Source: Pedobacter indicus
Lineage (GTDB): Bacteria; Bacteroidota; Bacteroidia; Sphingobacteriales; Sphingobacteriaceae
Assembly: GCF_003449035.1 (NCBI RefSeq)
Contig: NZ_QRGB01000001.1
Coordinates: 3,224,001 to 3,288,000 of the forward strand
Direction of reading: 5' to 3'
Length of the DNA: 64,000 nt
Shown: in pieces, positions 36,974 through 45,172 of the stretch
Layout of the letters: each line of letters starts with the position of its first letter
Position numbering within the stretch: the stretch's first letter is position 1
Notes under the pieces: model-generated
Seen by the model: the letters and a program-made list of their open reading frames with translations, nothing else
What the model was told of the DNA's origin: nothing
The model's database searches: none
Translations under genes and position numbers: made by a program

Positions 36974-39058
36974 ATGAAAGCAATCATTGCAGAAAAGCCA
37001 AGTGTGGCGAGGGAAATAGCCACCCTGTTGGGAGCGACCGAAAAACGGGATGGCTACCTAAAAGGAAACGGCTATGAAGTTACGTGGGCATTGGGGCATT
37101 TAGTCGGACTGGCGATGCCCGAAGATTACGGGTTATCGGGCTTCCAAAGGGAAGCCCTGCCCATATTGCCCGACCCTTTTATACTTACGGTACGCAAGAT
37201 AAAAAAGGACAAAAGTTATGTTCCCGATAACGGGGCATTAAAACAATTAAAGATTATCGAACAGGTCATCGGTAGATGCGATAGTATCATCGTGGCCACC
37301 GATGCCGGACGTGAGGGCGAACTCATCTTTAGGTATATCTATGAATACCTAAAATGCCGGAAACCCTTTGAACGTCTATGGATAAGCTCACTCACGGAAA
37401 AGGCGATTAAACAGGGTTTTGACAACCTAAAAGCCGGAAGCGAATTTGACGGGCTGTACCGTGCCGGACAAGGGCGGAGCAAAGCCGACTGGCTTGTGGG
37501 CATCAATGCCTCGCAGGCGTTGAGCATTTCGGCAGGGCGTGGCGTTTATTCGCTTGGTAGAGTACAAACGCCTACGCTTGCCCTTATCTGCAAGCGATAC
37601 TTGGAAAACAAAGACTTTACCGTCAAAAAATACTTTCAAATCCAGTTGGAACACCGCAAGGAATTTACAGACTTTAAGAGCCTTTCCAAGACCAAATGGG
37701 ATGACAGGAAACTTGCTGAAGATACGCTGAAATCCGTTCAGCGTATCGGAAGAGCAACCGTTACGGCGGTGGAAACCAAAACGGTTTCGGAGCAACCGCC
37801 TTTGCTGTTCGACCTTACGGGATTGCAGAAAGAAGCGAACAAAAGGGCTTTCTATACTGCCGAGGAAACATTGAACATTGCCCAAATCCTGTATGAAAAG
37901 AAGTTTATCACCTATCCCCGTACAGGGAGCAAGTACATCCCCGAAGATATGTGGTCGGAAATCCCTGCACTGGTAAGGAATTTGGAAGCACGGGCTTCCT
38001 GCAAAAAAGCGGTCGGAAAAGTGAAATGGGGTCGTTTCAACAAACGCATCGTGAATGACGTAAAGGTCACAGACCACCACGGTCTGCTGATTACCGAAAA
38101 AATCCCGTCCGAATTAACGGCACACGAAAATGTTATCTATGATATGATTGCGCACCGCCTGTTGGAAGCCCTTTCGTCTGCCTGTACCAAAGAAATAACA
38201 GACATCGGATTGCAGGCTTTTCATTATGATTTTACACTGAAAGGGTGTAAAATCTTCGAAGCCGGCTGGCGAGGCATCAAAGAAAAATTTACAGACGAGG
38301 ACAGCGAACCTGTGCAGGAACTGCCGGAATTAAAGGTCGGTGATGAATTGAAAATCAAAGAGGCATCCGTACTGGAAAAGAAAACCAAACCGCCTGTGCT
38401 TTACACCGAGGCAGGTCTGTTGTCCGCAATGGAAAATGCCGGAAAAGAGATTGACAACGAGGAAGAACGGAAAGCCCTAAAAGACATCGGCATCGGTACA
38501 CCTGCCACAAGAGCCTCTATTATAGAAACGCTTTTTAAGAGGGATTACATTCGGCGTGAAAAGAAATCCCTTATCCCTACCCATAAGGGATTGCAGGTTT
38601 ATGGAGCGGTTAAGGACAAAAAGATTGCCGATGTAGCCATGACCGCCGAATGGGAAATGGCATTGCAGAAAATCGAAAACAACGAGGCGGGTGCAGGTGC
38701 TTTTCACCGTGAAATGGAAGCCTATGCGACTTCCATTACACGGGAGCTTTTGGACACGGGCATTGCCCATGAAAAGCAACCCGAAATGACCTGCCCCAAA
38801 TGCAAGAGCCGTCAGCTATTGGTTTGGAACAAGGTTGTAAAATGCCCCGATGAGGCTTGCAACTGGCTTCAATTCCGTACCGTGTGCGGAGTGCCGTTGG
38901 GCCTTTCCGATATAGAAAGCCTTGTGACCAAAGGAAAGACCAACCTTATCAAAAGCATGAAAAGCAATTCGGGCAATAAATTCAATGCCTATATCGTCAT
39001 GAACGATAAAGCCGAAACCTCTTTTGAATTTGAAAACAGGAAACCAAAAAGAAAATAA
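36974..39058 (+). CDS. topB: DNA topoisomerase III (type IA), Exc-like
   Basis: This 694-residue type IA topoisomerase relaxes DNA through a transient 5'-phosphotyrosine. The Toprim domain starts at the N-terminus (KAIIAEKPSVAREIA; ATDAGREGELIFRYIYEY with the acidic metal-binding residues). The active-site Tyr is in KKFITYPRTGSKYI. Near the end a zinc ribbon has four cysteines (CPKCKS and CPDEAC). CTnDOT exc also encodes a type IA topoisomerase, and the gene order (HTH, orf3-like, topB) matches. It therefore probably belongs to the element and is not the chromosomal topB. Confidence 0.93.
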   Translation: MKAIIAEKPSVAREIATLLGATEKRDGYLKGNGYEVTWALGHLVGLAMPEDYGLSGFQREALPILPDPFILTVRKIKKDKSYVPDNGALKQLKIIEQVIGRCDSIIVATDAGREGELIFRYIYEYLKCRKPFERLWISSLTEKAIKQGFDNLKAGSEFDGLYRAGQGRSKADWLVGINASQALSISAGRGVYSLGRVQTPTLALICKRYLENKDFTVKKYFQIQLEHRKEFTDFKSLSKTKWDDRKLAEDTLKSVQRIGRATVTAVETKTVSEQPPLLFDLTGLQKEANKRAFYTAEETLNIAQILYEKKFITYPRTGSKYIPEDMWSEIPALVRNLEARASCKKAVGKVKWGRFNKRIVNDVKVTDHHGLLITEKIPSELTAHENVIYDMIAHRLLEALSSACTKEITDIGLQAFHYDFTLKGCKIFEAGWRGIKEKFTDEDSEPVQELPELKVGDELKIKEASVLEKKTKPPVLYTEAGLLSAMENAGKEIDNEEERKALKDIGIGTPATRASIIETLFKRDYIRREKKSLIPTHKGLQVYGAVKDKKIADVAMTAEWEMALQKIENNEAGAGAFHREMEAYATSITRELLDTGIAHEKQPEMTCPKCKSRQLLVWNKVVKCPDEACNWLQFRTVCGVPLGLSDIESLVTKGKTNLIKSMKSNSGNKFNAYIVMNDKAETSFEFENRKPKRK

Positions 39059-39079
39059 ATGTTTTGTTTTTTGGACGGC

Positions 39080-39215
39080 ATACAGCGTGAGGGATAGAAG
39101 CGACATCCTTTTGCGGTCCTCGCAGATCCGCAAAAGATACAGCGGATAGCCCGACCCGTCTGCATTTTTTCGATAGCCTGGGCATGGTGCTAAAATGCAG
39201 ACGGTGGCACGCCTA
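39080..39215 (+). ncRNA. Structured region, RteR-like sRNA candidate
   Basis: Just after topB two perfect hairpins occur: a 9-bp stem (39108-39116 with 39128-39136) and a 13-bp stem (39156-39168 with 39192-39204) with a 23-nt loop. No ORF is supported in 39059-39338. In CTnDOT the sRNA RteR, which lowers tra operon expression, is encoded directly downstream of exc. Position and structure fit, but I cannot check sequence homology. Confidence 0.45.
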
Positions 39216-39313
39216 AAATCACTGTTGAGCTTACCCTAAATTACCGATAATTAAAATCAAAAATAGTTCAGTTGAAATGCAGTGTTTGGCAAATCGGTGT
39301 AATATTATTTTTA

Positions 39314-39321
39314 TATCTTTG
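39314..39321 (+). promoter_or_regulatory. -7 promoter box of the erm leader transcript
   Basis: TATCTTTG is an exact TAnnTTTG match. A TTTG at 39285-39288 is 25 nt upstream, slightly too far for an ideal -33 box. Transcription would start near 39328, about 11 nt before the leader ORF. Confidence 0.55.
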
Positions 39322-39338
39322 TACAAAGAACATTTGAT

Positions 39339-39389
39339 ATGGGTGTGAATTGTTGCGCTTGCTTTATAAAACTATGGACTGTTATCTAA
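39339..39389 (+). CDS. Candidate 16-codon leader peptide of erm
   Basis: ATG at 39339 opens a 16-codon frame (MGVNCCACFIKLWTVI) with stop at 39387-39389, 180 nt before the erm start. Inducible erm genes are preceded by such leaders, on which macrolide-bound ribosomes stall and change the mRNA fold. The last codons overlap the first arm of a hairpin. The peptide matches no leader I remember, so this rests on position and structure only. Confidence 0.45.
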   Translation: MGVNCCACFIKLWTVI

Positions 39390-39521
39390 GCGATAGACAG
39401 TCTAAAAGTTATCTAAAATTTCCTTAATAATTATTGGGTCATCAACTGATGGTTAACCATTGCTGTTCCTTTTTGGAGTAGTTCGGTTATTTATTTCTGA
39501 TGGATAATACTGTCTGTCGCT
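39377..39521 (+). promoter_or_regulatory. Candidate erm attenuator
   Basis: Arm 1 (39377-39382, inside the leader ORF) can pair with 39397-39402. The overlapping arm 2 (39389-39401) can instead pair over 13 nt, with one G.U, with arm 3 at 39509-39521. Arm 3 could also form a small hairpin with 39526-39529. These mutually exclusive pairings resemble erm attenuators. Which state hides the erm start is not clear. Confidence 0.5.
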
Positions 39522-39569
39522 CTTTGCGATTTTCTATTCAGTTCAGTAATTATTCAAAAGAAACATTTT

Positions 39570-40373
39570 ATGAAAAAGCGTAGCTTACCAGTAAGGTTTA
39601 CGGGGCAACACTTTACAATTGATACTATACTAATAAAAGACGCCATTCGGTTGGCAAACATACAGAAAGAAGATATTGTTTTAGATATTGGTGCGGGTTC
39701 TGGATTTTTGACGATACATTTGGTCAAATATTCTACAAATGTGGTTGCTATAGAGAACGATAACAGTTTAGTTTCGGAATTACGTTCAAAATTCAAGACC
39801 AATAGAAATGTTTTTATCGTCGGAGATGACTACCGAAAATTTGTAGTGCCACAAAAAAGCTTTAAAGTAGTATCTAACATACCTTTTGCTTTAACTTCCG
39901 AAATTCTCAAATCCCTCATGTATTCCAATATGGAATTTTTTAAACGGGGTTGTTTGATTATGCAGTTAGAGGCTGCTCAAAAACTTATTAGGAAAAAGTA
40001 TTTCAATCCGTACATAGTCTTTTACCACACGTTTTTTGAGGTAGGGATTATCTACGAAATAAGTCCTAAATGTTTCATGCCCCCGCCGACTGTAAAATCG
40101 GCTTTAGTGAAAATTAGTAAAAAAAAATGTATTGATAATATTGGTATCGAAACAAAGGAGAAATATCTTAGCTTTCTTTATTTTATGACTAAGTCGCCAC
40201 ATTTGCCATCAAGAACTGTTTTAAAAAGAATTTTCAGAAAGCACCAAGTAAGGGATCTTGCAAATTGTTATGGTCTGGAATTGGATAATCCAGTGAGTTT
40301 AATGTCCTCTGAACAATTTTTAGGTTGTTTTTTGAATATGCTAAGGCTTGTTCCCGTTGATTATCATACTTAA
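39570..40373 (+). CDS. erm: Erm 23S rRNA adenine N6-methyltransferase, ErmF-like
   Basis: This 267-residue enzyme methylates A2058 of 23S rRNA and confers MLSB (macrolide-lincosamide-streptogramin B) resistance. It starts like ErmF (LPVRFTGQHFTID, then LIKDAIR.ANI). The SAM-binding motif is VLDIGAGSGFLTIHL, the acidic residue is in VVAIENDN, and the catalytic motif is NIPF, where ErmF, as I recall, has NIPY. MPPPTVKSAL and a C-terminal helical domain complete the family. Many positions differ from ErmF as I remember it, so it may belong to another or new Erm class. It is cargo between topB and the mob genes. Confidence 0.9.
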   Translation: MKKRSLPVRFTGQHFTIDTILIKDAIRLANIQKEDIVLDIGAGSGFLTIHLVKYSTNVVAIENDNSLVSELRSKFKTNRNVFIVGDDYRKFVVPQKSFKVVSNIPFALTSEILKSLMYSNMEFFKRGCLIMQLEAAQKLIRKKYFNPYIVFYHTFFEVGIIYEISPKCFMPPPTVKSALVKISKKKCIDNIGIETKEKYLSFLYFMTKSPHLPSRTVLKRIFRKHQVRDLANCYGLELDNPVSLMSSEQFLGCFLNMLRLVPVDYHT

Positions 40374-40379
40374 AAAAAC

Positions 40380-40413
40380 GAACAACGCTGTACCTTATGG
40401 TTCAGTGTTGTTC
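40380..40413. terminator. Terminator between erm and the second rteC
   Basis: A 15-nt stem (40380-40394 with 40399-40413; one mismatch and one G.U) has a 4-nt loop and A- and T-rich flanks. It can stop transcription from both converging genes. Confidence 0.75.
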
Positions 40414-40461
40414 TTCTATTAGTTTTAGGTAATAGTCTAAAGAATACATTTCATATCATTG

Positions 40462-41289
40462 CTACTTTCCTTCCTGTTCGTCCATTTTCTTTAGAAGCGT
40501 TTCCCGAAGTGTATCAAGAAACTTTGTAGGGTTCATTTTCCTATTTCGCAGTTCCAAATACGTTTGATAAAAGTTGCCTAAATTGACGTTAAACGCATTC
40601 TCAAAATACTTAGCAATAAATCGTATATCTGCATTTCCATTGTCAAATACACCTTGATAATGCAGTGAATAAATTAGTTCTATTATTGCCACTTTGCTAC
40701 CCGTCCAATTGAGTTTTTTCAAGGCTTGAGGCTTATCTTCTTGGTCTTTATTGTTCAACTGGTCTTCGATATATACCTGTATCAAATCATTGGCTATTAT
40801 TTTAGCAACTTTGTAATCATGCGAGGTGGAAAATGTTAGGTCGGACTGAAAATAACCAGTGTCCAAACATAACTTTATATCGTGGTTTCCACGTATAAAG
40901 AGCTTCTCGTCAAGCGAAGTGTTATTGGTACGATAGTACTTATAGAAATCGAGGTTGTTGTCAAAATAACGTTTGAGTTTTTTCAACTCTCTGTTGAGAT
41001 ACTTCTTGATAGGTTTTGACCCATAGGGTTTCCTTGTCTCAATTTTATAAATTGAATTGTAATAAATAAGTTTGGCTACGATAATAGGCTTCTGGAATTT
41101 GAAAAATCGAATTTCCGCTTCATTGTTCTTGAACCCTTTTTTTAGAATATTTTCTTTTACTTCAGATAGGCACTCAACAATGAGGTGTATCACTGCCTCT
41201 ATCCGTTGTAATGAGCGATCGGTCTCGATTTCCAAATCCTTTATTGCCATATCAAGCCTATATAATGTATCATAGTAAAATTTATCCAT
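40462..41289 (-). CDS. Second RteC-family regulator
   Basis: This 275-residue RteC-domain protein is clearly paralogous but distant from the rteC product at 33.4 kb (shared patterns: EIRFFKFQKPIIVAKLIYYN, DFYKYYRTNN, DYKVAKIIANDLI, AIIELIYSLHYQG). It lies inside the resistance cargo between erm and the mef-like gene. It may have come with that cargo from another conjugative transposon. It could bind the same sites as the first RteC or control a different, perhaps absent, excision operon. Confidence 0.82.
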   Translation of the reverse strand: MDKFYYDTLYRLDMAIKDLEIETDRSLQRIEAVIHLIVECLSEVKENILKKGFKNNEAEIRFFKFQKPIIVAKLIYYNSIYKIETRKPYGSKPIKKYLNRELKKLKRYFDNNLDFYKYYRTNNTSLDEKLFIRGNHDIKLCLDTGYFQSDLTFSTSHDYKVAKIIANDLIQVYIEDQLNNKDQEDKPQALKKLNWTGSKVAIIELIYSLHYQGVFDNGNADIRFIAKYFENAFNVNLGNFYQTYLELRNRKMNPTKFLDTLRETLLKKMDEQEGK

Positions 41290-41386
41290 AACTCTATAAT
41301 GAAATTAATGAATGAGTACTTAATAGAAATAGATGAACACTCCATCTATTTCTATTGAAGGTGTTTATCGTTTACTCGATGGAGGG

Positions 41387-42589
41387 CTATATATTACCCA
41401 ATTTTCGTGCTGATGGCACGAACAAGCTAATGAAACCCGTAAAGACACTAACAATACCCGCTATGATAAACACATTAGCAATTCCTATATAATCAGCAAT
41501 TATTCCTGTGCCTACTATACCCGCTATAGAGGGGAGCAATATCAAGCTGTTGTAAGTGGAGATAACTCTGCCCAAAAAAGCATCTTCGACCCTAAGTTGG
41601 ATGATGACTAAAAATATAGCATTGTAAATAGCATAAGAACATCCACCAATTACGGTTAGCAGAGCAAAGTACACGAAAGCATTTTCTGATAAAACTCCTG
41701 AAATCACCAAATATGCACCAAAAAGCAAATACATTATATTTACAAGTGTCACTTTATTTATATTCAGACGTTTTATCCCTATAATAATCCCACCTGCTAA
41801 AGCACCTATGCCCCATAACATTTCGATTAGCCCCATTTGAAACGAACTACCGTTAAAATGCTCTATAGTCATTAATGGTAGCAGTACAGAAATTAGCATA
41901 AATGAAAAGGTTACAAGTGCGGAACAGATAAATAGGTATGACATACCCTTTTTGGAATGTATTAGCAGAATACATTCTTTTACATCTTGAAACAAGCTGT
42001 TTCCAGCTTTTTTAGTTATAGGATTAGGTATGTATACAAAAGACAATAACAAGCATGCAAAAACGGCACCGATAATATCCAAGAAAAGAATATACTCTAT
42101 GCGTCCAAAACTAATAAGTGTAGCACCTATCACAGGAGCTACTATTCCTGAAAAAGAATGTATGCTCTGATTAATGCCGGCTATTCGAGATAATTCAGAT
42201 TTGGGTGCTAACAAGGGAATAGATGCTTGCATCGCAGGTGTATGGAATGCCGTCCCTATTGAGCGACAGGCAAAAAGCGCATAAAGGTATTCAAGTTGAA
42301 CATTGCCAGACAGAAAAAGTACAATCAGTATAAGCGTACAGAACGCTATAAATAAATCGGATACTATCATTATAGTCTTCCGATGCCATCTATCGACATA
42401 TGCACCTATAAACAATCCTAAAACCGCCTGAGGTAAATACCCTGACAACACGGCATAGGCAAGCACCTCGGGCGATTTAGTTTCCAGACTTAGCCAAAAG
42501 AAAGCAGAATAAGTAACTGTTGAACTCGTTAATAACGATATAAATTGACCTATCCATATGAGAAGGAAGGTCTTTCTCCATTTTTCCAT
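41387..42589 (-). CDS. MFS exporter, Mef-like macrolide efflux candidate
   Basis: This 400-residue inner-membrane protein has about 12 membrane helices. Family marks are IGQFISLLTSSTVTY at the start, the MFS loop motif GAYVDRWHRKTIMI after helix 2, and RSIGTAFHTPAMQASIPLL, a stretch very like that of Mef(A)/Mef(E) as I recall them. The context (next to erm, with its own leader ORF and inverted repeats) supports macrolide export. A proton-coupled MFS exporter for another drug cannot be excluded. Confidence 0.82.
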   Translation of the reverse strand: MEKWRKTFLLIWIGQFISLLTSSTVTYSAFFWLSLETKSPEVLAYAVLSGYLPQAVLGLFIGAYVDRWHRKTIMIVSDLFIAFCTLILIVLFLSGNVQLEYLYALFACRSIGTAFHTPAMQASIPLLAPKSELSRIAGINQSIHSFSGIVAPVIGATLISFGRIEYILFLDIIGAVFACLLLSFVYIPNPITKKAGNSLFQDVKECILLIHSKKGMSYLFICSALVTFSFMLISVLLPLMTIEHFNGSSFQMGLIEMLWGIGALAGGIIIGIKRLNINKVTLVNIMYLLFGAYLVISGVLSENAFVYFALLTVIGGCSYAIYNAIFLVIIQLRVEDAFLGRVISTYNSLILLPSIAGIVGTGIIADYIGIANVFIIAGIVSVFTGFISLFVPSARKLGNI

Positions 42590-42591
42590 TA

Positions 42592-42718
42592 AAATTAATA
42601 TTCTAAATTGTTATGTCATTCCTCGTAAAAAAAATGACGTGAAATATTTAGGTAACAGTAACTGCTACCCTGTTTGATAACAAAAACAGAAAGTTCTGTT
42701 GATTTAGAATATTAATTT
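42592..42718 (-). promoter_or_regulatory. Candidate attenuator in the mef-like gene leader
   Basis: Perfect 17-nt inverted arms lie at 42592-42608 and 42702-42718. The arm nearest the gene ends 3 nt before its start codon, so pairing would hide the ribosome-binding region. The other arm overlaps the stop codon region of a 5-codon leader ORF. Smaller hairpins occur between the arms, for example a 6-bp stem within 42685-42700. A ribosome stalled on the leader could open the long pairing. Confidence 0.6.
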
Positions 42719-42729
42719 GTAACGCTCAT
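42712..42729 (-). CDS. Candidate 5-codon leader peptide (MSVTN) of the mef-like gene
   Basis: ATG at 42729 (minus strand) begins a 5-codon frame, MSVTN, ending at 42712. It lies about 13 nt after the predicted transcription start and its end overlaps the distal arm of the 17-nt inverted repeat. Very short leader ORFs are known before macrolide-inducible genes. Nothing else supports translation. Confidence 0.4.
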   Translation of the reverse strand: MSVTN

Positions 42730-42748
42730 GGATTTCTATATATTGATG

Positions 42749-42778
42749 CAAAAATACGCATTTTTTCCGTTTGGGCAA
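42749..42778 (-). promoter_or_regulatory. Promoter of the mef-like gene
   Basis: On the minus strand TTG (42776-42778), then 19 nt, then TATTTTTG (42749-42756) match the Bacteroidota promoter consensus. The transcript would start near 42742 and carry a leader of about 150 nt, long enough for the attenuator. Confidence 0.65.
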
Positions 42779-42799
42779 GCATCTTCAATAACCTTTTCT

Positions 42800-44800
42800 T
42801 TACTCTGCCTGCACCAAATGCTGTAAATCGGGGTCATTCTTGATACGTTCCATTTCGCTTTCCACAATCTGCACAACGTCCGCTTTGACCTGTCTGTAAT
42901 TGGCTTCGATTACCTGCTTCATATTATCGTTGCCGTGTTCATCGGTAAAGGATAATATCTGCGGTATCTTCTTATAGGCTTTGGTTTCGGCAGAAACCTT
43001 TTCGTTATCCACTACAATTTCAGCATGAAATATTTTCTGCTCGATACGCTCATCGAAGTTGTCCGATACTGCCCCGACAAATATACCCTGTGTGAGCGTG
43101 GATATTTTGGAAGCCGGAATAAGGCTGTCTAATTGAGTGGATATAGAAGTAGATTTGTCATTACGGTTGATAGTCATGCTTTGCCGTTTCTGCAACACTT
43201 TCCCAAAGCGTTCACTTAGGTTTTTAGCTGTTTCGCCCACTACCTGACCGGAGAAAATATTGCCCACGGTATTTTGGATGACCTTGCTTTCCTTGTCGCC
43301 GTAATCCCTTATTAATTGCGAATAGTCTTGAAAACCCAAGCACACAGCCACCTTATTGCTACGTGCCGTTGCGATAAGATTATCCAAACCCCGAAAATAT
43401 ATTGTAGGTAACTCGTCTATGATAACGGAACTCTTTAACTTATCTTTCTTATTGATAAGTTTTACAATCCTCGAATTGTACAATCCTAAAGCGGACGAAT
43501 ATATATTTTGACGGTCGGGATTATTACCCACGCATAAGATTTTCGGTTCTTGGGGGTTGTTGATGTCCAGTGAAAAATCATCCCCAGTCATTACCCAATA
43601 AAGCTGTGGCGAAATCATCCGTGACAACGGAATTTTTGCCGATGCTATCTGCCCCTGCAACTGGTCTTGCGCTCCGCCCTGCCACGCATCCATGAAAGCT
43701 GAAAGATAGTTTTCCAGTTCGGGATATGAAGTAAGTATAGTAAACACGTCTGCATATTTTTTATTAAGCAATTCAATAGCATGGGGAAACGTGCAATACT
43801 TCCCGTTTTCATAGATTTTCAGATACCAAATGATGGAAGCGAGCAATATAATTGGGCTTTCCACAAAAAAATCCCCCTGCTTCAAAATCCACGACCTGTT
43901 AAGGTTAAGCATAATGGTATAAGAGGCTTCGTAGGCATCGGATATGTCCGTCATAAAGGCAGGGCTTAGCGGATTGCATCGGTGGCTACGGCGTGGGTCG
44001 TCAAAGTTGATGACGTAAAACTTGGGTTTTACTTTATACTTATTGACATGCTTTAGTAAATGGTTGTAGGCAATGGTGGAAAGGTCGTCAAACTTGAAAT
44101 CGTAGATATACATAGCAAACCCCTTTTCGATATGTTGCTTGATGTAGTTGTTTACGATGGCGTAGGATTTTCCAGAGCCGGGAGTCCCCAGTACAATCAA
44201 AGCTCGAAAAGGGTTGACGATATTAATCCATCCGTTGTTCCACTTGCCTTTGTAATAAAACCTTGTGGGAAGATTGACCGAGTATTCATTTTCTATTAGA
44301 CGGGTTTCCTGTTGGAAACTCTCGTTTTCATTATTGAAAACATCGTCCATCAGATTGTTGCGGAGCAATCGTCTCATCCAAACCCCTGCCATGAGCAAGG
44401 CTATATATCCCAAACTCGTTGTAAGGATGTAAAGCGATGTGGCAACCCCTGCCGACAGCTTTAACAATGGCGAGTTCAGAAAGAACAGTACAAAACCTAT
44501 AACTAAGACAGTGTAAATCTTAGCCCATGTTATCTTTTCATTCTTTACACCCTTAGTGCCGAGACAGCTTAACGCCAACAACAGCAATGCAAAAATCTTG
44601 GTGTAAAGGGTGTGGGCAAACAGCCCTGCGGTACGGTTGAAATTGGTCAGTATCTTACCTATTATTTCCAGTGTCCACCCACGTTCGGCAAAGAACCCGT
44701 AACAGAACCAATAAAAGTGCATCAGTACCAAAAGAATACTTACAGCACGCATAAAAGCCATGATTTTGGCTAATCCTCTCAAATCGTCTTCTCCCTGCAT
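42800..44800 (-). CDS. mobC: Conjugative coupling protein, TraG/VirD4-type (MobC)
   Basis: This 666-residue inner-membrane ATPase brings the relaxase-DNA complex to the mating channel. Four or so N-terminal membrane helices lie within about residues 10-145. Walker A is GTPGSGKSY near 204-212 and Walker B is SSVIIDELPTIYF; QLIRDYG and QNTVGNIFSGQVVGETAKN are typical of TraG/YWQ-type coupling proteins. The C-terminal part is Lys/Glu-rich. It lies downstream of the relaxase genes on the same strand, as mobC does in CTnDOT. Confidence 0.92.
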   Translation of the reverse strand: MQGEDDLRGLAKIMAFMRAVSILLVLMHFYWFCYGFFAERGWTLEIIGKILTNFNRTAGLFAHTLYTKIFALLLLALSCLGTKGVKNEKITWAKIYTVLVIGFVLFFLNSPLLKLSAGVATSLYILTTSLGYIALLMAGVWMRRLLRNNLMDDVFNNENESFQQETRLIENEYSVNLPTRFYYKGKWNNGWINIVNPFRALIVLGTPGSGKSYAIVNNYIKQHIEKGFAMYIYDFKFDDLSTIAYNHLLKHVNKYKVKPKFYVINFDDPRRSHRCNPLSPAFMTDISDAYEASYTIMLNLNRSWILKQGDFFVESPIILLASIIWYLKIYENGKYCTFPHAIELLNKKYADVFTILTSYPELENYLSAFMDAWQGGAQDQLQGQIASAKIPLSRMISPQLYWVMTGDDFSLDINNPQEPKILCVGNNPDRQNIYSSALGLYNSRIVKLINKKDKLKSSVIIDELPTIYFRGLDNLIATARSNKVAVCLGFQDYSQLIRDYGDKESKVIQNTVGNIFSGQVVGETAKNLSERFGKVLQKRQSMTINRNDKSTSISTQLDSLIPASKISTLTQGIFVGAVSDNFDERIEQKIFHAEIVVDNEKVSAETKAYKKIPQILSFTDEHGNDNMKQVIEANYRQVKADVVQIVESEMERIKNDPDLQHLVQAE

Positions 44801-44905
44801 AACAATAAATTTTAGTGATGCAGGAAATTTAGAGGCTATTTAAAAGTGCTTATCCAAAGGGGGGGCTGATGGCTCTTGGTGGCGGTATTCTGCTTATTAG
44901 CCTTT

Positions 44906-45094
44906 TTATGCAGAGATAATCTTTTCTAATTCGATATCTATGAGTTGTAGGGAGATATTCAACGCTTTTATTCGACGTACCATTAGCGTATGTTGTGAAG
45001 ATTTTTCTTCTAATTTGAGGATTGCCCTGTCACATTTACTTAATAGTGACGTAAGAGAATTTTTTGCTTCTTTGAGTTCAATTTCTGTTGGCAT
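44906..45094 (-). CDS. Small helical protein between mob genes
   Basis: This 62-residue protein (MPTEIELKEAKNSLTSLLSK, then LKLEEKSSQHTLMVRRIKAL) is predicted to be all-helical, with heptad-like Leu/Ile spacing and no membrane segment. It is co-oriented between the relaxase and coupling-protein genes. I do not recognise a family. Its composition looks coding. A relaxosome accessory role would be a guess. Confidence 0.5.
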   Translation of the reverse strand: MPTEIELKEAKNSLTSLLSKCDRAILKLEEKSSQHTLMVRRIKALNISLQLIDIELEKIISA

Positions 45095-45172
45095 ATAGGG
45101 ATGTTATGAGTTTATAATAGCAAAATTAGAAATAATTTATATGATTATAAATCACTTAAATCAAACTTATGC

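Noticed and set aside
37427-38080. 217-codon minus-strand frame within topB
   Set aside because: It is antisense to conserved topoisomerase motifs and has no support of its own.
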